A DNA stretch of 64,000 bases, taken from contig NZ_CP117782.1 in assembly GCF_028657905.1 (NCBI RefSeq), positions 310,001 to 374,000 of the forward strand, given 5' to 3'. This document shows positions 47,784 to 57,269 of the stretch, in pieces. Every line of letters starts with the position of its first letter. The stretch's first letter is position 1. Below the pieces are notes generated by a model that was given only the letters and a program-made list of their open reading frames with translations, searched no databases and was not told where the DNA came from. The stretch comes from Burkholderia sp. FERM BP-3421. Its GTDB lineage: Bacteria > Pseudomonadota > Gammaproteobacteria > Burkholderiales > Burkholderiaceae. A program made the position numbers and the translations under genes.

Positions 47784-48362
47784 GAGAGTGAACTCATCAA
47801 TGGAAAGCGAGAAGACTGGAAGAGAACATTTGCGAAGGCGAGTGCCATCGAGTCAAGTAACGGTTAACCGATACTAGTAAGACGAGGAGGGTAATTGGAT
47901 TAATAAGGAAACATATATGGAGCACGCTGTAAATCAGACGCATTCGGTTTTAATGTGAATTTATGTGATTCGAAAAATGCATGTCTCTATTGCCAAATAT
48001 TTAGTACTTCTCCAATAGGCAGGTTTTTGAGGAGGACGTTAACTCACTATCGAAAAGCCGATTCTCTCGGTGCGATATTTCGCAACGTTCCGGTTCCGGT
48101 AAAGGATATGCCTCAGCAAAGGCATTGCAGGGCCACGGAGTTCTTTTCGGCGCTTTCCTCAGCTACTGCAGGACAGTTCTGGCTAGCGCTCACTCCTCTT
48201 GCCAAGTTATTTATTCCATACCTGAGACGGCTCCCCGTTTTCAGTAGCACTCAGCTTTGGAGTCCGGGGTTAATTAGCTGCTTCTGCCGCCAGTTGGCGG
48301 GCGCAGGTTGCGGGCGTCGGACCGGCGGTGCCAGAATTTCCGTGTTCAAGGCGGGTTGAGAA
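47784..48362. other. Gene-free, partly AT-rich stretch
   Basis: Between the truncated activator and the IS256 remnant. Positions about 47870-48010 are much richer in A and T than the surroundings. A 134-codon plus-strand frame at 47955-48359 shows no family resemblance, no clear ribosome-binding site and unusual composition; I do not call it. It may be a recombination scar. Confidence 0.4.
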
Positions 48363-49203
48363 TCATAGGGCAGGTCGAACGAATCGATCAGCGTAGAGGA
48401 TAGCGAATGGGTTCATCGCCGCCTTCCAATCTTTGGCTGAGCGTCCCCACTCAGCGGTGATATTGCGCAGCGCCAGCCAGATGAGCTTCGTTGCTGCGTC
48501 ATCGGTCGGGAAGCGCCCGCGCGTCTTGAATCCGGAACTTGGCACCTTCGGTGTTTTCGAGCCATAGGCCGAGGATGTCGCGCGACCCATCGGGCAGCAC
48601 ACCCAGCGCCAGATAGACGGCCTGGTTACGAACCACGGCGTCTTCACGGATCTTGACCCGCAGCGCATCGAAGAACACGACGGGATACATCGGCTCAAGC
48701 GGCCGGGACTGCCAGGCCGTGACCTCAGCCATCACTTCGTCGGTCCACGGAGCTGATGAAGTCGGGCGAGACCTCAGTGCCGTGCTGTTCAAGCAGGAAA
48801 GCCCTGGATCTCGCGCACCGTCATGCCCCGGGCATACATGGCGACGATCCTGTCATCGAACCCGGTGAAGCGCCGTTCGTGTTTGGGAATCAGCAGCGGT
48901 TCGAAGCTGCCGTCGCGGTCACGCGGCACCTCAATGCGAATCGGGCCGTCTTCGGTCAGAACCGTCTTGGCGCCTTTGCCATTGCGCTGATTCGCGGCGT
49001 TGGCCGGTTTGGCAGCACCGGACGGATAGCCGAGATGGTGATTCATCTCTCCGCCCGGTGCTCGTTCGATCAGCGCCTTCTTGAGCGCCAATGTCGCAGC
49101 ATTGATGGCGTCAGCCGCCATCGAGGCCGTTACCAAACTGCTCCGGCAGTTCGGCGGGAATCGCCGGCAGGTCCGCCGGCTGGGCTTTCGGTTTGCGTGG
49201 CAT
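48363..49203 (-). pseudogene. IS256-family transposase remnant
   Basis: Mutator-type transposase broken into three frames. The start MPRKPKAQPADLPAIPAEL is at 49203. The next frame gives GAKTVLTEDGPIRIEVPRDRDGSF and FDDRIVAMYARGMTVREIQ. Another frame gives MYPVVFFDALRVKIREDAVVRNQAVYLALG. The C terminus LIWLALRNITAEWGRSAKDWKAAMN is reached after an internal deletion that removes part of the catalytic core. It lies at the right edge of the T6SS remnants. Confidence 0.82.
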
Positions 49204-49414
49204 AAACGCTCCTGAGTCGCGTCATGTTATGCCTTGAACACGAAATCTCTGACAGTCCCCCCTTGGCATTGACATTCCCACTTCCCCCAAGAAGCCCGAA
49301 GCCGACGTGACGTCGCGTGTGAACAGGTCGTCCGCGGTATCGCTCATCGTGCTCCCCGGCTGACCCGGTCGGGATCACGATGAAAATCGTCGCCTCGACG
49401 AGATCCACTCGCCG

Positions 49415-50305
49415 CTATTCCACATGCGCCTGCAGCAGGACGACAAGCCGCTGCGCGAGTGGCGGCATATACGCGCCGGCCCGATGCATCGTGGCGATGC
49501 GCCGGCGCAACTCGAGTTCGCCGGCGCGCACGTCGAGCGCGCGCAATCCCGACAACTGATCCAGTGCCTCGGTGCCGCTCACGCACAGCAGCGGCGTGCC
49601 GCGCAGTAACAGCAGCAGCGACGTGCTGCCGAAATCCATCTCGACACGCAGGCGTGGGCCTGGCAGGCCGCGCATGCGAAACGCGTCGTCGATCTGGCGT
49701 CGTACGGGTAGCGTCGACTCGGGCAGCAGCCACTCCTGGTCCGCGAGGTCGGCGAGCGTGAGATCGCGTTTGCGCTGCAGCGGATGCGCTTCGTCGGCGA
49801 GTACCGACAGGCGATCGCGGAACAGTTCGAGGATGGCGAGCGCCGGATCCGGTTGCGCGGGAGCGGGCGCGACGACGAGGTCGAGTTCGCCCGCGGCCAG
49901 GAGATCGAGCAGGTCGCGCGCGAGCCGGCAGCGCAGCCGCAGCCTGGCCGCCGGCCGCTCGCGGATCAGTTGCCGGCATGCGCCAAGGACGAGCGCGCTC
50001 GGCACGGTCGGCGAGTAACCGATCCGCACGATGCCCCGCTCGCCGCTGCTGATCGCGCGCATTTCCTGCATGGCGTCGTCGAATTCGAGCGTGATCCGCT
50101 GCGCCCGCGCGACGAAGCGCGCGCCGGCCGGCGTCGGCGTCATGCCGTTCGCGTTGCGCTCGAACAGCGTGACGCCGACCTGCGCCTCCAGCCGTTGCAT
50201 CGCCTTGGTCAACGCCGGCTGCGACAAGCCCAAGGCATCGGCGGCCTTGCCGATGCTGCCGTGCCGCTCGACGGCCAGCAGGTACTCCAGATCTCGCGTA
50301 TCCAT
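49415..50305 (-). CDS. LysR-family transcriptional regulator
   Basis: 296 aa. The winged HTH (residues 1-60) reads LEYLLAVERHGSIGKAADALGLSQPALTKAMQRLE, and the co-inducer domain begins near residue 90 (RIGYSPTVPSAL). It is divergent from the acyl-CoA ligase gene across 101 bp, the standard layout for a LysR regulator controlling a divergent catabolic operon. The inducer is likely a pathway intermediate or substrate. Confidence 0.93.
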   Translation of the reverse strand: MDTRDLEYLLAVERHGSIGKAADALGLSQPALTKAMQRLEAQVGVTLFERNANGMTPTPAGARFVARAQRITLEFDDAMQEMRAISSGERGIVRIGYSPTVPSALVLGACRQLIRERPAARLRLRCRLARDLLDLLAAGELDLVVAPAPAQPDPALAILELFRDRLSVLADEAHPLQRKRDLTLADLADQEWLLPESTLPVRRQIDDAFRMRGLPGPRLRVEMDFGSTSLLLLLRGTPLLCVSGTEALDQLSGLRALDVRAGELELRRRIATMHRAGAYMPPLAQRLVVLLQAHVE

Positions 50306-50342
50306 CGGGGGGTTCCCATTGGTTATGACTTTATAGCTGGCG

Positions 50343-50361
50343 ATGCATTGTGGTGATGCAT
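50343..50361. promoter_or_regulatory. Possible LysR operator
   Basis: Two ATGCAT palindromes (50343-50348 and 50356-50361), 13 bp apart start to start, sit in the divergent region between the regulator and the ligase. Suggestive of a paired binding site; not a proven LysR box. Confidence 0.3.
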
Positions 50362-50406
50362 GGGCATCTTACAGACTGGCGGCATTGTTCGACCAGGAGA
50401 ATTCGC

Positions 50407-51960
50407 TTGAGCTTTACCTACTTCCTGCGGCGCGCCGCCCGTTTCTGGGGCGATCAAACCGCCGTGCTCCATCGCGATCGCGCCCTGACGTATCACCAAC
50501 TCGACGCGCGCTCGACGCGGCTGGCGAACGCACTGCGCGGGCTCGGCTTCACACCGGGCGCGCGGATCGCCGTTCAGGCGCGCAACTGCATCGAACTCGT
50601 CGAGATCGAATGCGCGCTGTACAAGGCCGGCCTCGTGAAAGCCGCGCTGAACCCGCGTTTCACCGCGGCCGAGGCGGCCGACGTCGTCGGCAACTGCACG
50701 CCCGTCGCATTCATCGGCGGGCGCGGCTATACGCACTACACCCCTGACTCGCCAGGCTTCGTGACGGTGGAACGGTTCGTGTCGCTGGACGGGCGGACCG
50801 ATGGCTATCTCGACTACGAGGCGCTGATCGCGCAGGGCAGCGACGCGGTGCCTGATTACGCGCCGACGCCCACCGACCTCGCGGTCCTGCATTTCTCGTC
50901 GGGTTCCACGGGGCGCATCAAGGCCGCGATGCAGAGCTACGGCAATCGGCTCGCGTCGCTGCGCAAGATCGTGCTCGGCATGGATCGGCTCGCGCAACCC
51001 GGCGACCGGCTCGCGCTGATCGGGCCGATCACGCATGCATCGGGGATGCTGATGCAGCCCTATCTGTTTTGCGGCGCGACGCTCGTGCTGTTCGACACGT
51101 TCGAGCCCGCGCATTTCCTCGCCGAAGTGGCGCGGCAGCGCATCACGCATGCATTCATGGTGCCGGCGATGATCAACATGCTGCTGAACGAGCCCGACCT
51201 CGCGGGCGCGGATCTGCGCAGCCTGAAGGTGCTGGGTTACGGCGCGGCGCCGATGGCGCCCGCGCGCATCGAGGAAGCGTGGGCGCGTATCGGCCCGGTG
51301 CTGTCGCAAGGCTACGGCGCGAGTGAATCGACGTCGGGCGTCACCCGTTTCGGCATTGCCGATCACGCGCAGGCGATGACCTCCAACCGCGAACGGCTCG
51401 CCTCGTGCGGGCGGCCGCTGGGAGAGACCGAGGTGCGCGTCGTCGACGCGAGCGGGCAGGAGGTCGACGGGGATGCCATCGGCGAGGTCGTGATCCGCGG
51501 CGCGGACGTGTTCCAGGGCTACTGGAACGCGCCGGAACTGACGCGCGAGGTGCTGATCGACGGCTGGCTGCATACGGGCGATCTCGCGCGCACTGACCGC
51601 GAAGGTTTCATCTACCTCGTCGACCGCAAGAACGACATGATCATTTCGGGCGGCTTCAACGTCTATCCGACCGAAGTCGAGGCGGCGCTGTACCAGCATG
51701 CGGACGTGCTCGAAGCCTGCGTCGTCGGCGCGCCCGACGACAAATGGGGCGAAGCCGTGAAGGCCGTCGTCGTGCTGAAGTCCGGCCGCGATGCGCAGGC
51801 CGCCGATCTCGTCGCGCATTGCCGCGCGCTGCTCGCCGACTACAAGCTGCCGCGCGCCATCGATTTCGTCGCGGAATTGCCGAAGAACGCCAGCGGCAAG
51901 ATCGCCCGCAAGCTCGTGCGCGAGCAGTACTGGCGCGGCGTCGCGCGTCGCGTCAACTGA
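50407..51960 (+). CDS. Acyl-CoA ligase (AMP-forming)
   Basis: 517 aa from TTG 50407, chosen because AGGAGA lies 6 bp upstream and the protein then begins SFTYFLRRAARFWGDQTAV; an ATG at 50350 would add unrelated residues. ANL superfamily marks are the P-loop SSGSTGRIKAA, YGASEST, the hinge region YLVDRKNDMIISGGFN and the catalytic Lys in PKNASGKIARK. It activates a carboxylic acid to its CoA thioester. First gene of the catabolic operon. Confidence 0.93.
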   Translation: MSFTYFLRRAARFWGDQTAVLHRDRALTYHQLDARSTRLANALRGLGFTPGARIAVQARNCIELVEIECALYKAGLVKAALNPRFTAAEAADVVGNCTPVAFIGGRGYTHYTPDSPGFVTVERFVSLDGRTDGYLDYEALIAQGSDAVPDYAPTPTDLAVLHFSSGSTGRIKAAMQSYGNRLASLRKIVLGMDRLAQPGDRLALIGPITHASGMLMQPYLFCGATLVLFDTFEPAHFLAEVARQRITHAFMVPAMINMLLNEPDLAGADLRSLKVLGYGAAPMAPARIEEAWARIGPVLSQGYGASESTSGVTRFGIADHAQAMTSNRERLASCGRPLGETEVRVVDASGQEVDGDAIGEVVIRGADVFQGYWNAPELTREVLIDGWLHTGDLARTDREGFIYLVDRKNDMIISGGFNVYPTEVEAALYQHADVLEACVVGAPDDKWGEAVKAVVVLKSGRDAQAADLVAHCRALLADYKLPRAIDFVAELPKNASGKIARKLVREQYWRGVARRVN

Positions 51961-51971
51961 AGGGGATCCCC

Positions 51972-53159
51972 ATGTTCGATCATCTGACCCATCCCGACTT
52001 CGTGGCGCTGCGCGCCGACCTGCGCCGGTTCGTCGACGAGACATTGCGTCCGGTCGAGCGCGAGCTGGGACTCGACTCGGAAGACGTGTGGCCGCGCGAC
52101 GTGCTGCGCAGCGTGTGGCGGCGTTCGGCCGAACGGGGCTTTTATACCGCGAGCCTGCCGGTCGCGCTTGGCGGCAGGGGGCTGTCGATCGTCGAGCAGT
52201 GCGCGTTGAAGGCGGACCTCGCGGCATCCGGGGCGGCGCTCGCGCCGCATGTGCTCGGCGAACTTGGCGGGCCGCCGCGCGTCGGCAACATGCTGAAGTA
52301 TGCGACACCCGCGCAGCTCGAACGCTACTTCAAGCCGGTGATGCGCGGCGAGAAGTCGACCTGCTTCGCTCTGACCGAACCGCATTCGGGTTCCGATGCA
52401 CTGAGCATCCGCACCCGTGCGGTCGAGGACGGTGACACGCTGGTGATCAATGGCGCGAAGCACTTCATCAGCGGTGCGCCGTTCGCGGACTTCGCGATCG
52501 TGATGTGCGTGACCGATCCGGACGCGGCGCCGCCGCAGATCACGGCGGTGCTCGTCGATCTCGACCTGCCGGGCGTGAGTGTCGAGCATGAATACGTGCC
52601 GATGTCGGGCCAGCATATCGACGCCGACATCCGCTTCGACGATGTGCGGGTGCCGCGCGAGAACGTGTTCGGCGGGATCGGCAACGGCTTCAAGCTCGGC
52701 ATGTCGCGCATCAACGTGAACCGTTTGCTGCATTGCCCGACCATGCTCGGCCTGGCGATGTCGGCCTACCGGGCGTCACTCGACTACGCTCGCACGCGTC
52801 AGCAGTTTGGTGGGCCGATCGCGCGTTTCCAGGCGATCCAGCACATGCTCGCCGACATGGCCGCCGCGCTGTGGGCGTGCGAAAGCATGATCGCGCACAC
52901 GGCCGCGCTGGCCGATGCCGGCGCGGACCTGCGGATGACGGCCGCCGCGTGCAAGCTGTACGTGTCGGAGCGGTGCTTCGAGGTGGCGGACAAGGCGGTG
53001 CAGATCCACGGCAACGTCGGCGTGACGCGAGGGCATCCGGTCGAGCAGACGTTTCGCAAGCTGCGGATGTTCAGGATACTGACCGGCACGAGCGAGATCC
53101 AGCGCAACACGATCGCGAAGGCGATTCTCGAACCCGTCGGCGCGGGGCGCGGCGCATGA
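51972..53159 (+). CDS. Acyl-CoA dehydrogenase
   Basis: FAD-dependent acyl-CoA dehydrogenase, 395 aa. Family segments are CFALTEPHSGSDALSI (flavin and substrate site), INGAKHFISGAPFADF, RVPRENVFGG and the C-terminal IHGNVGVTRGHPVEQTFRKLR followed by TGTSEIQRN. It starts 11 bp after the ligase and overlaps the CoA-transferase by 4 bp. Would introduce an alpha-beta double bond into the acyl-CoA made by the ligase. Confidence 0.94.
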   Translation: MFDHLTHPDFVALRADLRRFVDETLRPVERELGLDSEDVWPRDVLRSVWRRSAERGFYTASLPVALGGRGLSIVEQCALKADLAASGAALAPHVLGELGGPPRVGNMLKYATPAQLERYFKPVMRGEKSTCFALTEPHSGSDALSIRTRAVEDGDTLVINGAKHFISGAPFADFAIVMCVTDPDAAPPQITAVLVDLDLPGVSVEHEYVPMSGQHIDADIRFDDVRVPRENVFGGIGNGFKLGMSRINVNRLLHCPTMLGLAMSAYRASLDYARTRQQFGGPIARFQAIQHMLADMAAALWACESMIAHTAALADAGADLRMTAAACKLYVSERCFEVADKAVQIHGNVGVTRGHPVEQTFRKLRMFRILTGTSEIQRNTIAKAILEPVGAGRGA

Positions 53160-54301
53160 CGACGCCTGACGACGGGCGCGGCGCCTGGCCGGTCGGTGAC
53201 AGCGACGCACCGGCGTGGTCATGCCTGCGCGGCGTGCGGATCGTCGATGCGGGCCAGCTGTTGCCCGGGCCGCATGCCTGCGCGCTGCTGCGCCAGCTCG
53301 GCGCCGACGTGATCAAGGTCGAGCCGCCGGGCGGCGACGCGCTGCGGTGCTTCGGCGACGACACGTTCGCGCAGTTCAACCGCGGCAAGCGTTCGATCGT
53401 GCTCGACCTGAAGACCTCCGACGGCCGCGCGCGATTTCTCGATCTCGTGCGCGACGCCGACGCCGTCGTCGAGGGGAACCGGCCCGGCGTGATGGCGCGG
53501 CTCGGGCTCGACTACGACGCACTGGCCCGGACGAATCCGCGCGTCGTGTTGTGCTCGATCACCGGATACGGGCAGGACGGTCCGTCCGCGAATCGTCCCG
53601 GTCACGATCTGAATTTTCTCGCCGACGCCGGTTACTGGTCGATTCCCGCGCAGCTGCACGACGCCGTCGCGCGTCCGCGCGTGCGCCTTGCCGACCATGC
53701 GGCCGCGCTGCATGCGGCGCTCGCGCTGGCGGTTGCCGTGATGAGCGCGCGCGCGAACGGCATCGGCCAGCATCTCGACGTGTCGATTCACGACGCGATC
53801 TTCGCGTGGACCGCGCCGGCCGCCTGGGCGTTGCGCACGGGGCGCGATACGCCGGACGACGCGCGCTGGGTGATGCCCGACAACGATGTGTTCGAGACCG
53901 CCGACGGGCGATACATCGTGCTCGCGACGCTGGAGGACAAGTTCTGGGCCGCGTTCGTCGATGCGCTCGGCGAGGCGTTCCCCGCGTTGCGCGATCCGCG
54001 CTTCGCGCGCCGCGCGGGGCGTCAGCGACACCGTCACGCGGTGGCGGACCTGCTGCGCGCGATATTCGCGAGCCGCACGCAGGCTGAATGGCGGCGCGCG
54101 CTGTGCGGGCTCGACCTGCCGGTTTCGCCGCTGCCCGACACCGACGCGCTGTTCGACGATCCCCATGTTCGCGCGCGCGGCGTCGTGCGCGAAATCGACG
54201 GCGACGGCGCATTGGCCGTGCGCTTCCCCGTGAAGTTCTCGCTGGGACTGCCGGACCGCGACGACCGCGTGCCGGGGCTGGAGGCGCACGACGACGCCTA
54301 G
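53156..54301 (+). CDS. Family III CoA-transferase (CaiB/BaiF type)
   Basis: 381 aa, ATGA overlap with the dehydrogenase. The fold-III marks GVRIVDAGQLLPGPHACALLRQLGADVIKVE and the nucleophilic Asp151 in PGHDLNF are present. It moves CoA between carboxylic acids, for example recycling CoA from product to incoming substrate as CaiB does. The ligase-dehydrogenase-CoA-transferase set parallels CaiC-CaiA-CaiB of carnitine metabolism; the actual substrate is unknown. Confidence 0.92.
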   Translation: MTTPDDGRGAWPVGDSDAPAWSCLRGVRIVDAGQLLPGPHACALLRQLGADVIKVEPPGGDALRCFGDDTFAQFNRGKRSIVLDLKTSDGRARFLDLVRDADAVVEGNRPGVMARLGLDYDALARTNPRVVLCSITGYGQDGPSANRPGHDLNFLADAGYWSIPAQLHDAVARPRVRLADHAAALHAALALAVAVMSARANGIGQHLDVSIHDAIFAWTAPAAWALRTGRDTPDDARWVMPDNDVFETADGRYIVLATLEDKFWAAFVDALGEAFPALRDPRFARRAGRQRHRHAVADLLRAIFASRTQAEWRRALCGLDLPVSPLPDTDALFDDPHVRARGVVREIDGDGALAVRFPVKFSLGLPDRDDRVPGLEAHDDA

Positions 54302-54340
54302 CGGCCGCGCGCGGCCGGATCTACCCATACGGAGACACGA

Positions 54341-55642
54341 ATGACGACAGGCAATACGCAGTACCGCCCGGCGCGGGCATGGTCAATCGCAATCATGCTG
54401 GCGCTGATGATGCTGGTGAATTTCCTCGACAAGGTGGTGCTCGGGCTCGTATCGGTGCCGATGATGCGCGACCTGAATCTGACGCCCGCGCAGTTCGGCT
54501 TGATCGGCGGGAGCCTGAACTGGTTGTTCGCGATCTCCGCCGTCGTGGGGGGAATCGTCGCGAATCGGCGGCCCGCGAAGTGGCTGCTGTTCGGCATGGC
54601 GGCCGCGTGGTCGGCGCTGCAACTGCCGATGCTGGTCGCCGGGTCGATCTGGGTCGTGATCGTGTGCCGCGTGCTGCTCGGCGCGGGGGAGGGGCCCGCG
54701 TCGCCCGTTGCCACGCATGCGATCTACAAATGGTTTCCCGACACGCGCCGCAACCTGCCGGTCGCGCTGCTGCATCAGGGCAGCGCGCTCGGGCTCTTGA
54801 TCGCGGGGCTGACGATTCCCGTCGTGACGACGCACTGGGGCTGGCGCGCGAATTTCGCGGTACTCGCGCTGCTCGGCGCGGCGTGGTGTGTCGCGTGGGC
54901 CGTGTATGGCGAGGAGGGCACGCTGACGCGCGCGCCGCGCGCCGCAAGCGCCGAGCGGATTCCGTACGGGCTGCTGCTGACTGATCGGACCGTGTACGGC
55001 AACTTCCTGGGGCACTTCGCGGCGAACTGGATTCTCGCGATGACGCTCACGTGGATGCCGGCCTACCTGCAACTTGGACTCGGTTTCCAGCCGCACGCGG
55101 CGGGCCGCCTGTTCGCGCTGTTCGTGGCGGTCACGTCGCCGTTGAGTCTTGGGTTGGCGTGGCTGTCGCAGGCGCTGCTCGCGCGGGGCGTGCCTTCGCG
55201 CTACGGGCGCGGCGTGTTTGTCGCGGCGGCGCTCGCGGTCGCGGGGCTGCTGCTCGCTTTGCTCGCGGTGCCGGGCATGCCGCGGGACGCGAAGTTGGCG
55301 CTGCTGACGCTCGGCAGCGGGATGACGCTGACGATGTACTCAATCGGCCCCGCGATGCTTGCCGAGGTGACGCCCGATGCGCAGCGCGGCGGCGTGCTCG
55401 CGATCAGCAATGCATTCGCGTCGCTCGCGGGGCTTGGCGCGCCCGTCGTGACCGGCTTGCTGATCGAGGCGAGCGGCGCGTCGACGGCGCGCGGATTCGA
55501 GCAGGCGTCGCTTGTGTGCGGCGGGGTGCTCGTGCTGTGCGGTCTGCTCGGCGCGCTGTGCCTCGACCCGCAGCGTTCGCTACGCCGCCTCGCGCAAGCA
55601 CCGCGCGACGCGTCGGCGACGCTGGGGGCGTCGCGCGGCTGA
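54341..55642 (+). CDS. MFS transporter
   Basis: 433-aa major facilitator with about 12 membrane helices. The first helices include MLALMMLVNFLDKVVLG, and the loop 2-3 motif appears as NRRPAKWLLFG. It resembles anion:cation/aromatic-acid type uptake carriers. It lies 39 bp after the CoA-transferase in the same orientation, so likely imports the operon's organic acid. Confidence 0.9.
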   Translation: MTTGNTQYRPARAWSIAIMLALMMLVNFLDKVVLGLVSVPMMRDLNLTPAQFGLIGGSLNWLFAISAVVGGIVANRRPAKWLLFGMAAAWSALQLPMLVAGSIWVVIVCRVLLGAGEGPASPVATHAIYKWFPDTRRNLPVALLHQGSALGLLIAGLTIPVVTTHWGWRANFAVLALLGAAWCVAWAVYGEEGTLTRAPRAASAERIPYGLLLTDRTVYGNFLGHFAANWILAMTLTWMPAYLQLGLGFQPHAAGRLFALFVAVTSPLSLGLAWLSQALLARGVPSRYGRGVFVAAALAVAGLLLALLAVPGMPRDAKLALLTLGSGMTLTMYSIGPAMLAEVTPDAQRGGVLAISNAFASLAGLGAPVVTGLLIEASGASTARGFEQASLVCGGVLVLCGLLGALCLDPQRSLRRLAQAPRDASATLGASRG

Positions 55643-55738
55643 GACGCGTCGTGCATGCGATTCGGATAACAAAGCCATCCTCGATGAAAGGAGGCGTGTG
55701 AAAAACGAAGGGGGCGTGAGATAAAACGGAGGAGACAG

Positions 55739-56797
55739 ATGAAAAAGATGATGGCGGCGGCGCTGATCGGCGTGCTGTCCGGTGCGGCTCACGCGCAGTC
55801 GAGCGTGACACTGTTCGGCAAGATCGGCGGTGGCGTCCGTTGGGTGAACGGCATGACGGGCGGCAGCCAGATCGGCTTCAACAATAACATCATCGCCGGC
55901 AATGAAATCGGCATTCGCGGCCGGGAGGACCTGGGCGGCGGCATCAAGGCGCTGTTTGTGCTGGATGGCGCGTTCAACAGCGGCACCGGCGCGCTGAAGA
56001 GTTCGGGGACGCTGTTTTCGCAGGCCGCGTATGTGGGCCTGATCGGCGATTTCGGCCGCGTCACGCTGGGACGCCAGTTCAGCGCGGCGGCGGATCTCGG
56101 TATCGCGCTCGATCCGCTGGGCGGGCGCGGGCAGTCGATCGCGGTCGAGCCGGGCGTATTGTTCGTCGGCAATCCGTTCACGCTCGATTCGCGCTTCAAC
56201 AACACGATCAAGTATCTCGGGCAGACGGGCGGGCTGCGGGTCGGCGCGAGCTATTCGCCGGGCGGCGTGGCGGGGGCGTCACGGGCGGGCACGAGCTATT
56301 CGGCGGCCGCGATGTATACGCTCGCCAGCCTGACGGGGGGCGTGTCGTACGCGAAGACGTACAGCCCCGACGGCAGGCAGTCGGCGCAGACGATCCTGAC
56401 GGGCGGCACGCTGCAGCTGGGGCGCGCGCGTTTCTACCTGAGCTATGCGTCGCTGAACGTGACCGCGAATACGGCCGGCGCGCCGTCGCGGCGCGACGAT
56501 ATCCCGTTGTTCGGCATCGTCGTGCAGCCCGTTCCGTCCGTGCAGTTGAGCGCGGCCGCGTTTTACGACCGCGCGCGCAATCTCGGCAACGCGCCGAACG
56601 CGGATGGCCACAAGCTGACGACCTACGCGATCGCCGAGTACTTCCTGTCGAAGCGGACAAGCCTGTATGTCGAGGTCGACCGCAACGGGATGACGGGCGC
56701 GTACATGCGCGACCCGACGACGATCGCGGCGCTCGGGCTGCGGCCTGGCGCGAGTGCGATGACCGGCGTGTCGATCGGCCTGATGACGCAGTTCTGA
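55739..56797 (+). CDS. Outer-membrane porin, Gram-negative trimeric type
   Basis: 352 aa with a cleavable signal peptide ending in AHAQSSVTLFGKIGGG, the typical start of Burkholderia OmpC-like porins. The first beta strands (ELGIRGREDLGGGIKALF pattern), the constriction-loop region and the C-terminal Phe (MTQF) needed for outer-membrane assembly are present. A strong ribosome-binding site, GGAGGAGA, precedes it. Probably serves diffusion of the cluster's substrate. Confidence 0.92.
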   Translation: MKKMMAAALIGVLSGAAHAQSSVTLFGKIGGGVRWVNGMTGGSQIGFNNNIIAGNEIGIRGREDLGGGIKALFVLDGAFNSGTGALKSSGTLFSQAAYVGLIGDFGRVTLGRQFSAAADLGIALDPLGGRGQSIAVEPGVLFVGNPFTLDSRFNNTIKYLGQTGGLRVGASYSPGGVAGASRAGTSYSAAAMYTLASLTGGVSYAKTYSPDGRQSAQTILTGGTLQLGRARFYLSYASLNVTANTAGAPSRRDDIPLFGIVVQPVPSVQLSAAAFYDRARNLGNAPNADGHKLTTYAIAEYFLSKRTSLYVEVDRNGMTGAYMRDPTTIAALGLRPGASAMTGVSIGLMTQF

Positions 56798-56835
56798 CGT
56801 TTTCTTCACTCGACTTTCCGGAGTCTCATTCGATC

Positions 56836-57225
56836 ATGCGTACTTCATTCCCCCTCGTCGCGGCGCTATTGACGGCCGCGTGCTGGACCGCCGTCGCGCA
56901 TGCGCAAGCCGATGCGGCGAGCGCGGCGGCGTCGATGTCGGCGGACGCGCCGACCTCCTCGCAGGCGTCCGCGCCGGACAGCCTGTCGGCGGCGCAGCGC
57001 AAGGAGGCCGACCGCAAGCTTCAGCGCCGTGTCGGCGCGGCGCTCGCGCGCACGCGAGAACTCAACGCGACGCGGATTCTCGTGCGCGCGCGCGATGGCC
57101 AGGTGACGCTGACCGGCTCGGTCATGGAGACCAGTCAGGCGAGCCTCGCGGCGGCCGTCGCGCGGCGCGTCGCCGGCGTCGCGTCCGTATCGAACCAGTT
57201 GCGCATTGACGGGCCGGCGCTGTGA
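56836..57225 (+). CDS. BON-domain periplasmic protein
   Basis: 129 aa. The signal peptide ends near residue 24 (AVAHA-QA). A Ser/Ala-rich linker follows, then one BON domain (residues ~62-126: RRVGAALARTRELNATRILVRARDGQVTLTGSVME), a phospholipid-binding fold found in OsmY-type proteins. The stop overlaps a GTG of the next frame. Small periplasmic proteins of this sort often accompany porins; its part in the pathway is unclear. Confidence 0.85.
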   Translation: MRTSFPLVAALLTAACWTAVAHAQADAASAAASMSADAPTSSQASAPDSLSAAQRKEADRKLQRRVGAALARTRELNATRILVRARDGQVTLTGSVMETSQASLAAAVARRVAGVASVSNQLRIDGPAL

Positions 57226-57269
57226 CACCGCGCCGCGGCTTGCGTTCATCCCATGACGGAGTCCATTCC

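Noticed and set aside
47955..48359. 134-codon plus-strand frame in the AT-rich stretch
   Set aside because: No ribosome-binding site, no recognisable fold, Cys- and Ser-rich mixed composition typical of a chance frame.
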